Assembly (NCBI RefSeq): GCF_900105835.1 | Contig: NZ_LT629783.1 | Span: forward strand, 4,858,501-4,922,500 | Reading direction: 5' to 3' | Length of the DNA: 64,000 nucleotides | DNA from: Pseudomonas fragi | GTDB taxonomy: Bacteria; Pseudomonadota; Gammaproteobacteria; Pseudomonadales; Pseudomonadaceae | In this document: piece after piece, positions 9,314-17,346 of the stretch | Layout of the letters: each line of letters opens with the position of its first letter | Position numbering within the stretch: the stretch's first letter is position 1 | The notes under the pieces: model-generated | The model's input: the letters and a program-made list of their open reading frames with translations, nothing else | Database searches by the model: none | Told to the model about the DNA's origin: nothing | Position numbers and translations under genes: made by a program

Positions 9314-9757
9314 GTGTTCTGGCGGTTCAAGGCGCGCCTGGGCTATGCGCTGGCGCGCAAGCTGTTTCACTGGCCCTGGTGTATTCGTCAGCCGCGTCTC
9401 TGGCACTGGATGGAAGGGCAGTTTGCGCGCGCGGCCAACCTGGGCGATACCCGCGCGCAAAGCTTCTATGGGCATATCCTGGCCTTTCGCGGCCAAGGGT
9501 TGGGTGCCAGGGAGGAGGGCGTGCGTTTGTTGCGCCTGGCGGCGCTGAGCGGCGATGGCAAAGCGGCATACCAGGTGGGTGTTTTCAGCCTGGCGGGTAC
9601 GCCCAGCAAACCGCCGGATGCCTCTGAGGCGGCCCGCTGGTGGACGTTGGCGGCAAAAGCCGGGCACCCCCTGGCAGCACACAAGCTAGCGACCCTGTAC
9701 CAACAGGGTGGCCCGGGATTGCTGGCCGATCCTGAGCTGGCCAGGCTATATCGCTAG
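9314..9757 (+). CDS. Sel1-repeat protein
   Basis: A 147-residue protein starting with GTG immediately after the previous stop. It has a positively charged, Trp-rich N-terminus (residues 1-35, no clear signal peptide) and two to three Sel1/TPR-like units with the A-A-x-x-G-x-A-x-A pattern: NLGDTRAQSFYGHILAFRGQG, ALSGDGKAAYQVGVFSLAG and AKAGHPLAAHKLATLYQQG. Sel1 repeats mediate protein-protein contacts and often sit in regulatory or envelope scaffolds. As the last gene of the HTH operon it is probably a partner or adaptor; its target is unknown. Confidence 0.82.
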   Translation: MFWRFKARLGYALARKLFHWPWCIRQPRLWHWMEGQFARAANLGDTRAQSFYGHILAFRGQGLGAREEGVRLLRLAALSGDGKAAYQVGVFSLAGTPSKPPDASEAARWWTLAAKAGHPLAAHKLATLYQQGGPGLLADPELARLYR

Positions 9758-9762
9758 GCAAT

Positions 9763-9800
9763 AAAAAGGGCGGGCCGCATTACGCGGCCCGCCCTTTTTT
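9763..9800. terminator. Bidirectional terminator between Sel1 gene and prc
   Basis: GGGCGGGCCGC / GCGGCCCGCCC, a perfect 11-bp stem with a 5-nt loop, flanked by AAAAA on the left and TTTTTT on the right, so it can terminate both convergent genes. Confidence 0.93.
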
Positions 9801-9812
9801 ATCGCCGTTGAA

Positions 9813-11894
9813 TTACTTCTTGGCGACCTGGGAGCTGAGCTTGAGGTAGTCCAGCAACACCCGCCCGGTTTCACTCAGGTAGGCGTCGTCTTCCGGCTTG
9901 GTCTTTTCAGGTTCCACCGGCAGCGCATCTTCGTCTTCTTTCTTCATTTCCTTGAGCGGCGCTTCGCCCTTGGCCTGGCGACGGGCGTTTTCCATCACCA
10001 ACTGCTTGGCATCGATATCGGCATGCTGGGCACGGCGCTCGGCTTCGTTGAGGCTGACAGTCTTCTCGGCCATCAGCTTCTCGGCCAGGGCCAGCTTGTC
10101 GCGGATAAAGATGAACTCGGCATCCTTGGCCACCCGTGCTTCATGCTCGGCCTTGAGCTTGTCGATATAAGGCTTGAACGGGTCGACAGCGGGCTTGATT
10201 GCAGGGCGGATGGTGTCCCACGGCATGGCTTCAGGCAGCGCGCTTTCGCCGATTTCCTTGGTGTCGATAATCGACGGGAAGGCGACGTCAGGCAGCACGC
10301 CCTGATGCTGGGTGCTCTGGCCGGAAACCCGGTAGAACTTGGCCAGGGTCAGTTTCAGCTCGCCGTGGTTCAGTGGCTGGATGGTTTGCACCGTCCCTTT
10401 GCCGAACGTCTGGCCGCCGACAATCAGCGCACGGTGGTAGTCCTGCATGGCGCCGGCAAAAATCTCCGAGGCCGAAGCCGACAGGCGGTTGACCAGCAAC
10501 GCCATCGGGCCTTTGTAGAACGCCCCCGGGTTTTCGTCTTCCAGCACGTCGACCTTGCCGTCGGCGTTACGCACCAGCACCGTCGGGCCTTTATCGATAA
10601 ACAGGCTGGTCAGCTCGGTGGCTTCCTGCAACGAGCCGCCACCGTTGTTGCGCAGGTCAATGATCACGCCATCGACTTTTTCTTTCTGCAACTCGGTGAG
10701 CAGTTTCTTGACGTCGCGGGTGGTGCTCTTGTAGTTCGGGTCGCCGGCACGGAACGCTTTGAAATCCAGGTAGAACGCCGGAATTTCAATGACGCCCAGC
10801 TTGTAGTTCTTGCCATCATGCTTGAGGTTGAGGATCGACTTTTTCGCCGCCTGCTCTTCCAGCTTCACCGCTTCGCGGGTGATGGACACAATCTTGCTGG
10901 TCTGGTCGTTGGGCGCGTTGCTCGCCGGAATCACTTCCAGGCGCACCACGGAGCCTTTGGGACCACGAATCAGCTTGACCACTTCGTCCAGGCGCCAGCC
11001 GATCACGTCGACCATCTCCTTGTCGCCCTGGGCCACGCCGATGATCTTGTCCGCCGGTGCCACCTGCTTGGTCTTGTCGGCCGGGCCTGCCGGCACCAGA
11101 CGGACAATTTTCACCTGGTCGTTGTCGCTCTGCAACACGGCGCCAATGCCCTCAAGGGACAGGCTCATGTTGATGTCGAAGTTTTCCGCGTTATCTGGCG
11201 ACAGATAGTTGGTATGCGGATCGTAAGACATGGCGAAGGTGTTGATATAGGCCTGGAAGATGTCTTCGCTGCGGGTCTGGTCAAGGCGCGACAATTGATT
11301 TTTGTAGCGTTTGGTCAGCAGTTCCTGAATTTTCGCAGGCTCTTTGCCAGCAATTTTCAGGCGCAGGACTTCGTCCTTGATGCGTTTGCGCCAAAGGTCA
11401 TTGAGTTCGGCTTCAGTCTTGAGCCACGGAGCGTCCTTGCGGTCGATCTCCAGGGTTTCCTTGGCATTGAAGTCCAGCGAGGCAACGCCCTTGTTCAACT
11501 CGGCAAGGGCAAAGTCCAGACGCGATTTGACCCGGTCCAGGTAGCGCTTGTAGATGATGAAGCCGGGGTTCAGGTCACCGCTCTTGAGGAAGTCGTCAAA
11601 CTGGAATTTCCATTTGTCGAATTCGGCAATGTCGCTGGCCAGGAAGTAACTGCGCGAAGGATCGAGCAGTTTGAGGTAGCTGTCATAGATGATCGCCGAG
11701 CGGGCGTCGTCCAGTGGTGGCTTGCTGTAATGATGGCGCTTGAGCAGCTCAACGACGTTAAGACTGGCAATCACCTCATCACGATCGGGCTGAAGGTTAT
11801 CCCAACTGTTAGCGGCGAACGTATTGGCCGAAAACGGCAAAACGCCTAGGCCAATGAATAGGGCAAGTGCGGTGCTAGGGAATAAATGCTTCAT
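9813..11894 (-). CDS. prc: Carboxy-terminal (tail-specific) protease Prc
   Basis: A 693-residue periplasmic serine protease (E. coli Prc is 682). It has a signal peptide (MKHLFPSTALALFIGLGVL...ANTFA), a helical N-terminal domain, a PDZ domain at about residues 240-330 (LEGIGAVL...VKIVRLVPAGPADK), and the S41 protease core. The Ser-Lys dyad is visible as LSASASEIFAG near residue 475 and FGKGTVQ about 25 residues later. The C-terminal 120 residues are charged and helical. Prc trims periplasmic proteins from their C-terminus; in P. aeruginosa the homologue AlgO acts in the AlgU pathway by degrading MucA variants. An ATG 33 bp upstream is possible, but MKHLF begins the signal peptide. Confidence 0.96.
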   Translation of the reverse strand: MKHLFPSTALALFIGLGVLPFSANTFAANSWDNLQPDRDEVIASLNVVELLKRHHYSKPPLDDARSAIIYDSYLKLLDPSRSYFLASDIAEFDKWKFQFDDFLKSGDLNPGFIIYKRYLDRVKSRLDFALAELNKGVASLDFNAKETLEIDRKDAPWLKTEAELNDLWRKRIKDEVLRLKIAGKEPAKIQELLTKRYKNQLSRLDQTRSEDIFQAYINTFAMSYDPHTNYLSPDNAENFDINMSLSLEGIGAVLQSDNDQVKIVRLVPAGPADKTKQVAPADKIIGVAQGDKEMVDVIGWRLDEVVKLIRGPKGSVVRLEVIPASNAPNDQTSKIVSITREAVKLEEQAAKKSILNLKHDGKNYKLGVIEIPAFYLDFKAFRAGDPNYKSTTRDVKKLLTELQKEKVDGVIIDLRNNGGGSLQEATELTSLFIDKGPTVLVRNADGKVDVLEDENPGAFYKGPMALLVNRLSASASEIFAGAMQDYHRALIVGGQTFGKGTVQTIQPLNHGELKLTLAKFYRVSGQSTQHQGVLPDVAFPSIIDTKEIGESALPEAMPWDTIRPAIKPAVDPFKPYIDKLKAEHEARVAKDAEFIFIRDKLALAEKLMAEKTVSLNEAERRAQHADIDAKQLVMENARRQAKGEAPLKEMKKEDEDALPVEPEKTKPEDDAYLSETGRVLLDYLKLSSQVAKK

Positions 11895-12033
11895 GCTGAT
11901 TCGACGCGGGGGCAATTGATAACGCATATTAGGCCGTCTTTGAAGTCGCCGGTTCCATCAAGGACCGGTCGCATAATGCAAAAAGCCCGGTGCAACAGCT
12001 CCGGGCTCAGTCCAGACTCACTATGGAGGCACT

Positions 12034-12996
12034 GTGAAAGCATTGCAAGGCGTTGAAGGTCAAGTGGAGTGGGTTGAAGAGCCAAGCCCTACCTGCGATG
12101 TAGGGCAAATCCGTATTCGTGTGGCCGCTGCCGGGCTCAATCGGGCAGACCTGTTGCAAAGTGCCGGCCTGTATCCGCCACCGCCGGGAGCCAGTCAGGT
12201 ATTGGGCCTGGAGTGTTCCGGGGTGGTCAGTGAAGTGGGCCCGGGTTCGTCGTGGCAGGTTGGCGACAGGGTTTGCGCGCTGTTGGCGGGTGGTGGCATG
12301 GCAGAAGAGGTGGTGGTGGATGCCCGTCACGCGCTGCCGGTGCCTGAAGGTTTGTCGCTGGTTGAGGCCGCAGCCCTGCCCGAGGTGTACAGCACGGCGT
12401 GGCTGAATCTGTTTCAGCTGGCGGCGCTGCAGCCGGGTGAGAAGGTGTTGTTGCATGCTGGCGCCAGTGGAGTTGGTTCAGCGGCCATTCAGCTGTGCAA
12501 GGCCTTTGGCAGCCCGTGCTGGGTGAGCGTGGGGTCGGCTGAGCGTCTGGCCTATTGCCAGGCGCTGGGCGCACAAGGTGGCGTGATCCGCAGCGAAGGG
12601 CTGGACAGCCTCAAGGCGTTGGGGCCATTCGATGTGGTGCTGGACCCTGTGGGGGCCAACTACGCCGAATCCAACCTTAAGTTGCTGGCCCAGGACGGGC
12701 GCTGGGTGTTGATCGGTCTGATGGGCGGTCGCAAGGCCGAGCTGGATCTGGCATTGGTGCTGGGCAAGCGTATCCAGTTGCTGGGTTCGACCCTGCGCAG
12801 CCGCAGCGACCAGTTCAAGGCGGATTTGCTCAGTGATCTGGGGCAGCAGGTGTGGCCGATGTTTACTGAGGGCCGCTTGAGCCCGCAGTTGGCCAAGACC
12901 TTCCCGATTGCAGAGGCGCAGGCGGCGTTTGCCGAACTGGCCAGCAATCAGGTGTCGGGCAAGCTGGTGCTGGTGATAGACAGCAGCTTGACCTGA
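12034..12996 (+). CDS. NAD(P)H:quinone oxidoreductase, zinc-independent MDR family
   Basis: A 320-residue medium-chain reductase of the PIG3/QOR type. It contains the GroES-like part (AGLNRADLLQSAGLYPPPPG, GLECSGVVSEVG), the nucleotide-binding Rossmann segment HAGASGVGSAAIQLCKAFG near residues 141-160, and SGKLVLVI at the end. The structural zinc cysteines are absent, as expected for quinone reductases. It should reduce quinones with NAD(P)H in the cytoplasm. Divergent from prc with about 140 bp between. The gene order prc-qor recurs in other pseudomonads as I recall. Confidence 0.9.
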   Translation: MKALQGVEGQVEWVEEPSPTCDVGQIRIRVAAAGLNRADLLQSAGLYPPPPGASQVLGLECSGVVSEVGPGSSWQVGDRVCALLAGGGMAEEVVVDARHALPVPEGLSLVEAAALPEVYSTAWLNLFQLAALQPGEKVLLHAGASGVGSAAIQLCKAFGSPCWVSVGSAERLAYCQALGAQGGVIRSEGLDSLKALGPFDVVLDPVGANYAESNLKLLAQDGRWVLIGLMGGRKAELDLALVLGKRIQLLGSTLRSRSDQFKADLLSDLGQQVWPMFTEGRLSPQLAKTFPIAEAQAAFAELASNQVSGKLVLVIDSSLT

Positions 12997-13004
12997 CCCC
13001 TCCT

Positions 13005-13088
13005 GTGGGAGCTGGCTTGCCTGCGATACAGGCGATAGGGTCTGGCAGCCAATCGCGGTGATGCCATCGCGAGCAAGCCCGCTCCCAC
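13005..13088. repeat. REPIN
   Basis: Inverted REP arms: left GTGGGAGCTGGCTTGCCTGC variant, right CGAGCAAGCCCGCTCCCAC. It spans 84 bp between two convergent genes (quinone oxidoreductase and HAD phosphatase), where it could also act as a transcription barrier. Confidence 0.93.
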
Positions 13089-13100
13089 AGTTTCAGGGGG

Positions 13101-13754
13101 TCATTTCCAGTGATGAATCGGCCACCCGGCCTTTTCAGCCTGTTCGCGCAGCACCGGGTCGGGGTTCACCACATGGGGGTGATCGACCTTGAGCAGCAGC
13201 GGCAGATCGTTGCGTGAATCGGAGTAAAAACTCGCGCCTTCAAGGTTCTCTTCCTGCTCATCGAGCCATTCCAGCAAACGGATGATCTTGCCTTCGCGGT
13301 AGGTCAATGTCCCCACGGTCTTGCCGGTGTAAAAACCGTGGGCCACTTCCAGCTCGATACCCAGCACCTCATCAATACCCAGGCGCTCGGCAATGGGCTT
13401 GACCAGGTGGGTACCGGAGGCCGAAATCACCAGGATCCGATCGCCGGCCTTGCGGTGTGCAGCAATGGTTCTGGTTGCGTCACTGAAGATGATCGGTTCG
13501 ATATAGTCTTCAACCCACGGCTCGACCAGGTGGGCGACTTCTTCAGGGGTGCGGCCAATCAAGGGCTCCAGGCTGAAGGCCATGTAGTCTTCCATCGCCA
13601 GCTCGCCCCGGCTGTAAGCCGCCATCAGTTCATTGTTGCGCTGCATGAACGACTTCGGGTCGACCCAGCCCAGGCGGCCCATCTGCTCGCTCCAGAGGGT
13701 GGCGCAGTCGCCATGAATCAGGGTTTCGTCCAGATCAAAAATTGCCAAGGCCAT
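13101..13754 (-). CDS. HAD-IB family phosphatase (SerB-like)
   Basis: A 217-residue HAD hydrolase. Motif I is FDLDETL at residues 5-11 (nucleophile and acid Asp), motif II is VISASG near residue 112, and motif III/IV is SFYSDSRNDLPLLL near residue 178, all intact. An alpha-helical cap lies between (residues 15-95). Members dephosphorylate small phosphomonoesters; subfamily IB proteins of this length are commonly annotated as phosphoserine phosphatase-like or CicA-like, but substrate specificity is not readable. It precedes the ABC transporter genes on the same strand, downstream of them by 34 bp, so it may be co-transcribed and act on imported organophosphorus compounds. Confidence 0.88.
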   Translation of the reverse strand: MALAIFDLDETLIHGDCATLWSEQMGRLGWVDPKSFMQRNNELMAAYSRGELAMEDYMAFSLEPLIGRTPEEVAHLVEPWVEDYIEPIIFSDATRTIAAHRKAGDRILVISASGTHLVKPIAERLGIDEVLGIELEVAHGFYTGKTVGTLTYREGKIIRLLEWLDEQEENLEGASFYSDSRNDLPLLLKVDHPHVVNPDPVLREQAEKAGWPIHHWK

Positions 13755-13788
13755 CAGCGCGAATCTCCCTTTATTGAATTCAGAAACA

Positions 13789-14778
13789 TCAGGCTACCTC
13801 ACAAAGGGTGCTCGGATCGATGGACAGCGCCACGCGCTGACCGTCCGGGTACAAGTCGCCGGGTGCGCGGTTGAGTACGTCGACAATCAATTGCACGCCA
13901 CGCACCTCGACGCGATAGCGGATCACGTTGCCCAGCAGGCTGTGGTTCAGAATCACCCCGTCAGGTTCACCCTGCACGCTCAGGCCCAGGGTTTCCGGGC
14001 GAATGGCGATGCGGCTGCTGACCGGGCGCTGCAAAAGGCGGCTGGCGGTGTCGGCGTCGAGCAGATTGTAGTTGCCGATAAAGCCTGCGGCAAAGGCATC
14101 CGCCGGGGCTGCATAGAGTGTCTGGGCATTGCCGCTCTGGACAATATGGCCCTTGTTCATCAGGAAGATACGGTCGCTCATCACCAGTGCTTCTTCCTGA
14201 TCGTGGGTCACGAAAATCGTGGTCAGGCCCAGCTCGCGCTGGATGGTGCGGATCTGTTCACGCAGGTGTTTGCGAATCCGTGCATCGAGCGCCGACAGCG
14301 GTTCGTCCAGCAGCAACAGGCGCGGGCGTGTCACCAGTGAACGGGCCAGGGCCACGCGCTGGCATTGGCCACCCGACAGCTGATGCGGGTAGCGCTTGGC
14401 GAAGTCATTCAACTCCACCAGTTGCAGCGCCTCGGCCACGCGCTTGTGGCTGTCGTTGGCACTGACCTTTTGCATGCGCAGGCCGAAGGCCACGTTCTGT
14501 TCGACGGTCATGTTGGGGAACAGCGCATAGCTCTGGAACACCATGCCGATGCCGCGCTTTTGCGGGCTCAGGGGCACGATGTCCTGGCCGTCGAGGAGGA
14601 TCTTGCCGCCATCTACCGGCGTCAGCCCGGCGATGCAGCGCAGCAGCGTGGACTTGCCGCAACCGGACGGGCCGAGCAGGGTGACGAATTCGCCTTTGGC
14701 GATGCTGCAATTGATATCGCTGAAAACCGGGGTGCCGGAATAGGATTTTTGCAGGTGTTCAACGCTGACGAAGCTCAT
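13789..14778 (-). CDS. ABC transporter ATP-binding protein (2-AEP/iron-type importer)
   Basis: A 329-residue importer ATPase. Walker A GPSGCGKST is near residues 36-44, the signature HQLSGGQCQRVALARSL near 132-148, Walker B LLLLDEPLSALD near 154-165, and the switch FVTHDQEEAL near 190. The C-terminal 90 residues form a TOBE-like regulatory domain. It resembles PhnT and FbpC, ATPases of 2-aminoethylphosphonate and ferric importers. It overlaps the upstream permease by 4 bp, placing it firmly in the operon. The substrate is inferred only from context. Confidence 0.9.
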   Translation of the reverse strand: MSFVSVEHLQKSYSGTPVFSDINCSIAKGEFVTLLGPSGCGKSTLLRCIAGLTPVDGGKILLDGQDIVPLSPQKRGIGMVFQSYALFPNMTVEQNVAFGLRMQKVSANDSHKRVAEALQLVELNDFAKRYPHQLSGGQCQRVALARSLVTRPRLLLLDEPLSALDARIRKHLREQIRTIQRELGLTTIFVTHDQEEALVMSDRIFLMNKGHIVQSGNAQTLYAAPADAFAAGFIGNYNLLDADTASRLLQRPVSSRIAIRPETLGLSVQGEPDGVILNHSLLGNVIRYRVEVRGVQLIVDVLNRAPGDLYPDGQRVALSIDPSTLCEVA

Positions 14779-15575
14779 TGGCTTTTGTCCTTGTTCAGGA
14801 AGGTGGCAACCCAGGTCAGCACCAGCACAAAAAGAAAGTAGGAAATGACCAGCGCGCTGGTGAAGTGACCGCTGCTGTTACGCATGTTGTTGAGGAACAC
14901 CTGCAGGGTTTCGTAGCGGGTGCCCACCAGGATATTGGCGAACACAAACTCGCCAAACAGGAACGAGAATGACAGCAGCAGGGCGACCATCAAGCCTTTG
15001 CGCAAATTGGGCAGCACCACCAGAAACGCCGCCTGCCAGGTGCTGGCGCCCAGCAGCTGGGCAGCGTCCATCAGGTCGCGCAGGTTGATCGCTTGCAGGT
15101 TGTTGGTGATCGCCCGGTACATAAAGGGCAGCGCCACGGTGAAATAGCAGCCGATCAGGATCCACGGCGTACCGACCATTTGCAGCGGGCCAGAGCCGTA
15201 GAGTTGCAGCAGCCCCACCGACGACACCACTGGCGGCACGGCGAAAGGCAGCAGGATCAGGATGTTCATCAGCGCATCAAGTTTGGGGAAGTGGTAATGC
15301 ACCACAAACAACAACGGCAGGATCAGCACCACTGACAGCACCAGTGCCGCAACGCAGACCAGCAGCGACTGGCCGAAAGCCTTGAGGAAGCGCGGGTCGC
15401 TCCACAGCTGGTCATACCACTTGAAGGTAAACCCGCTGGGCAGCACCGTGGCCGACCAGCTGCTGGAGATGGAGTAAATAAACGTGCCCAGCAGTGGCAG
15501 CAACAGAATCAGGAACAGCAGCCAGACCACGCTGCGGTGGTAAAAACTGGCCGAAGGGGTTTCAGCGCGCGACAT
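14775..15575 (-). CDS. ABC transporter permease (second membrane subunit)
   Basis: A 266-residue inner-membrane permease with about six hydrophobic segments and the EAA loop region (AITNNLQAINLRDLMDAAQLLGASTWQAAFLVVLPNLRKGL) that docks to the ATPase. It overlaps both neighbours by a few bases (ATPase at 14775-14778, first permease at 15562-15575). Together with the other permease it should form the heterodimeric channel of a binding-protein-dependent importer. Confidence 0.9.
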   Translation of the reverse strand: MSRAETPSASFYHRSVVWLLFLILLLPLLGTFIYSISSSWSATVLPSGFTFKWYDQLWSDPRFLKAFGQSLLVCVAALVLSVVLILPLLFVVHYHFPKLDALMNILILLPFAVPPVVSSVGLLQLYGSGPLQMVGTPWILIGCYFTVALPFMYRAITNNLQAINLRDLMDAAQLLGASTWQAAFLVVLPNLRKGLMVALLLSFSFLFGEFVFANILVGTRYETLQVFLNNMRNSSGHFTSALVISYFLFVLVLTWVATFLNKDKSQ

Positions 15576-16398
15576 GGTAGCTCCTCTTTAACAGCCACTG
15601 ATGCACCAGGGTCACCAGGGTCATCAGCCCCACCAGAATCACCGCCAGGGCACTGGCCATGTTCGGGTCCAGGCTGATATCCCCTGACACCATCGCGGCG
15701 ATACGGATGGGCAGCACGTTGAAGTTGCCGGTGGTCAAGGCATACACCGTGGCATAGGCGCCCAGGGCGTTGGCCAGCAGGATGACGAAGGTGCCGAGCA
15801 GGGCCGGGGTCAGTACCGGCAGGCCGATAAAGCGCCAGAATTGCCAGCTGTTGGCGCCCAGCAGGGAGGCCGATTCACGCCAGTCTTCACGCAGGGCGTC
15901 GAAGGCCGGATATAGCAGCAGCACGCCGAGGGGGATCTGGAAATAGGTGTAGAGGATGATCAGGCCGGTTTTGGAGTAGAGGTTGAAATCCTCGATGATC
16001 CCCGCCTGTTTGAGCATGATCGTGATACTGCCGTTAAAGCCCAGCAGGATGATGAAGGCAAAGGCCAGCGGTACGCCGGAGAAGTTGCTGGTCATGTTGG
16101 CGAACGCATTGACGAAATTGCGCAGCCGCGAATCCACCTTGCGCAGCGAATAACTGCCCAGGATCGCAATGACGATGCCGAACAGGCTGGACCAGAAGCT
16201 GATCTCCAGGCTGTGCTGGATGGCCTGCAAATAGAATTTGGAATTGAAGATCTTGATAAAGTTGGCCAGGCCCCAGCCGCTTTCTTCTGATTGCACGCTG
16301 TGGATCAGCACCCACACCAGCGGAGCGATTTGAAACACGATAAAAAATACCGCGAAGGGCACCAGGCAGAGAACTGCAAGCCATTTGCCCCGGGTCAT
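15562..16398 (-). CDS. ABC transporter permease (first membrane subunit)
   Basis: A 278-residue permease starting MTRGKWLAVLCLVPFAVFFI, with about six membrane segments and an EAA-type loop (PAFDALREDWRESASLLGANSWQFWRFIGLPVL). The reading frame is open further upstream, but the ATG at 16398 overlaps the stop of the phosphatase-family gene as ATGA and begins the first membrane helix, so it is the likely start. Partner of the 14775-15575 permease. Confidence 0.9.
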   Translation of the reverse strand: MTRGKWLAVLCLVPFAVFFIVFQIAPLVWVLIHSVQSEESGWGLANFIKIFNSKFYLQAIQHSLEISFWSSLFGIVIAILGSYSLRKVDSRLRNFVNAFANMTSNFSGVPLAFAFIILLGFNGSITIMLKQAGIIEDFNLYSKTGLIILYTYFQIPLGVLLLYPAFDALREDWRESASLLGANSWQFWRFIGLPVLTPALLGTFVILLANALGAYATVYALTTGNFNVLPIRIAAMVSGDISLDPNMASALAVILVGLMTLVTLVHQWLLKRSYHVAR

Positions 16399-17210
16399 GG
16401 TGCGGGCCTCAGCAGCTCGCGGCACAGCGGTTTGTCGTGAGCCACACCGAGCAACTCGCAGATGGTGCCGCACAGCTCGAGCTGTTTTGGCATGACATCC
16501 GGGTTGAGGCTGAATGCATCGCCCAGCACAAACAGGGGCACTTCACGTTCTTCGGGCAGCAGGCCGTTGTGGGAGCGGTCGTTGTTCATGCCGTGGTCGG
16601 CGGTGACTAGAACCTGGTAGCCGGCCTGCAGCCAGCCTTGCAGGTAGTCGGCCAGGATAATATCGGCCGAGCGCGCGCTGTTGCGGTATTGCGGGGTGTC
16701 GAGGCCGTGCTTGTGCCCGGCGTCGTCGATATTCATGGGGTGGACCAGCAGAAAATCCGGCTTGTGCGTCAACCGCAGGCTTTCGGCGTCGGCGAACAGG
16801 TGGGAGTCGGGGTAGTGATCGCTCCAGTAGAAGTGCCCGTGCTGAATCGGCAGATCGGCGGCAACGGTGTGGCGGTCCCGGGCAATCACGAAGGGCGAAC
16901 GGTTATACAGTTCGCTGACCCAGTGATAAGCGGCGGCTGCCGTGCTCAGGCCAGCATCGCGGGCGTAATGGAACACGCTGCGCTGGTTGGACAGGCGCGC
17001 CACATTGTTGTGCACGATGCCGCTTTCAATCGGCGGCACGCCGGTCAGGATGCATTCGTAGAGCGGGCGCGACAGGGCAGGCAACTCGCAGGTGAGCTTG
17101 TACAGCGCGGCGCGGTCTGCACTGACATAGGCTTGCAGATGACCCATTGCCTGGCGGGCGACCTCGTAGTTCAAGCCGTCGAGGACTACCAGAATGACGT
17201 TGTGTTTCAT
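16395..17210 (-). CDS. Alkaline phosphatase superfamily hydrolase
   Basis: About 271 residues of the nucleotide pyrophosphatase/phosphodiesterase branch. Metal and active-site signatures are visible: VVLDGLNYE near residue 9, the nucleophile region LPALSRPLYECILTGVPP near 43-60, HPMNIDDAGHKHGLD near 150-165 and TADHGMNND near 200. No signal peptide is seen, so it is probably cytoplasmic. The open frame extends upstream through a REPIN, but ATG 17210 starts the conserved domain. Located between the binding-protein and permease genes of the importer, it probably hydrolyses the imported phosphodiester or phosphonate. Phosphonoacetate hydrolase belongs to this superfamily, but specificity is unproven. 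Confidence 0.85.
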   Translation of the reverse strand: MKHNVILVVLDGLNYEVARQAMGHLQAYVSADRAALYKLTCELPALSRPLYECILTGVPPIESGIVHNNVARLSNQRSVFHYARDAGLSTAAAAYHWVSELYNRSPFVIARDRHTVAADLPIQHGHFYWSDHYPDSHLFADAESLRLTHKPDFLLVHPMNIDDAGHKHGLDTPQYRNSARSADIILADYLQGWLQAGYQVLVTADHGMNNDRSHNGLLPEEREVPLFVLGDAFSLNPDVMPKQLELCGTICELLGVAHDKPLCRELLRPAP

Positions 17211-17243
17211 GTAAGACTCCGCTGGCACAGCGCAAAAGCTGTT

Positions 17244-17328
17244 GTGGGAGCGGGCTTGCCCGCGATGGGTACAACTCGGCACATCAGCTGGATCGAGTCG
17301 ATGGCATCGCGAGCAAGCCCGCTCCCAC
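17244..17328. repeat. REPIN inside an operon
   Basis: An 85-bp inverted REP doublet (GTGGGAGCGGGCTTGCCCGC ... GCGAGCAAGCCCGCTCCCAC) between the substrate-binding-protein gene and the hydrolase gene of the same minus-strand operon. Such a hairpin could stabilise the binding-protein mRNA and lower expression downstream, as REP elements do in other operons. Confidence 0.93.
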
Positions 17329-17346
17329 ACAGATCAAGGCGCAGGG

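Noticed and set aside
17211..17330. N-terminal extension of the alkaline-phosphatase-superfamily gene
   Set aside because: The extension is encoded by a REPIN (MWERACSRC-type peptide), which recurs wherever a REPIN is read in frame.
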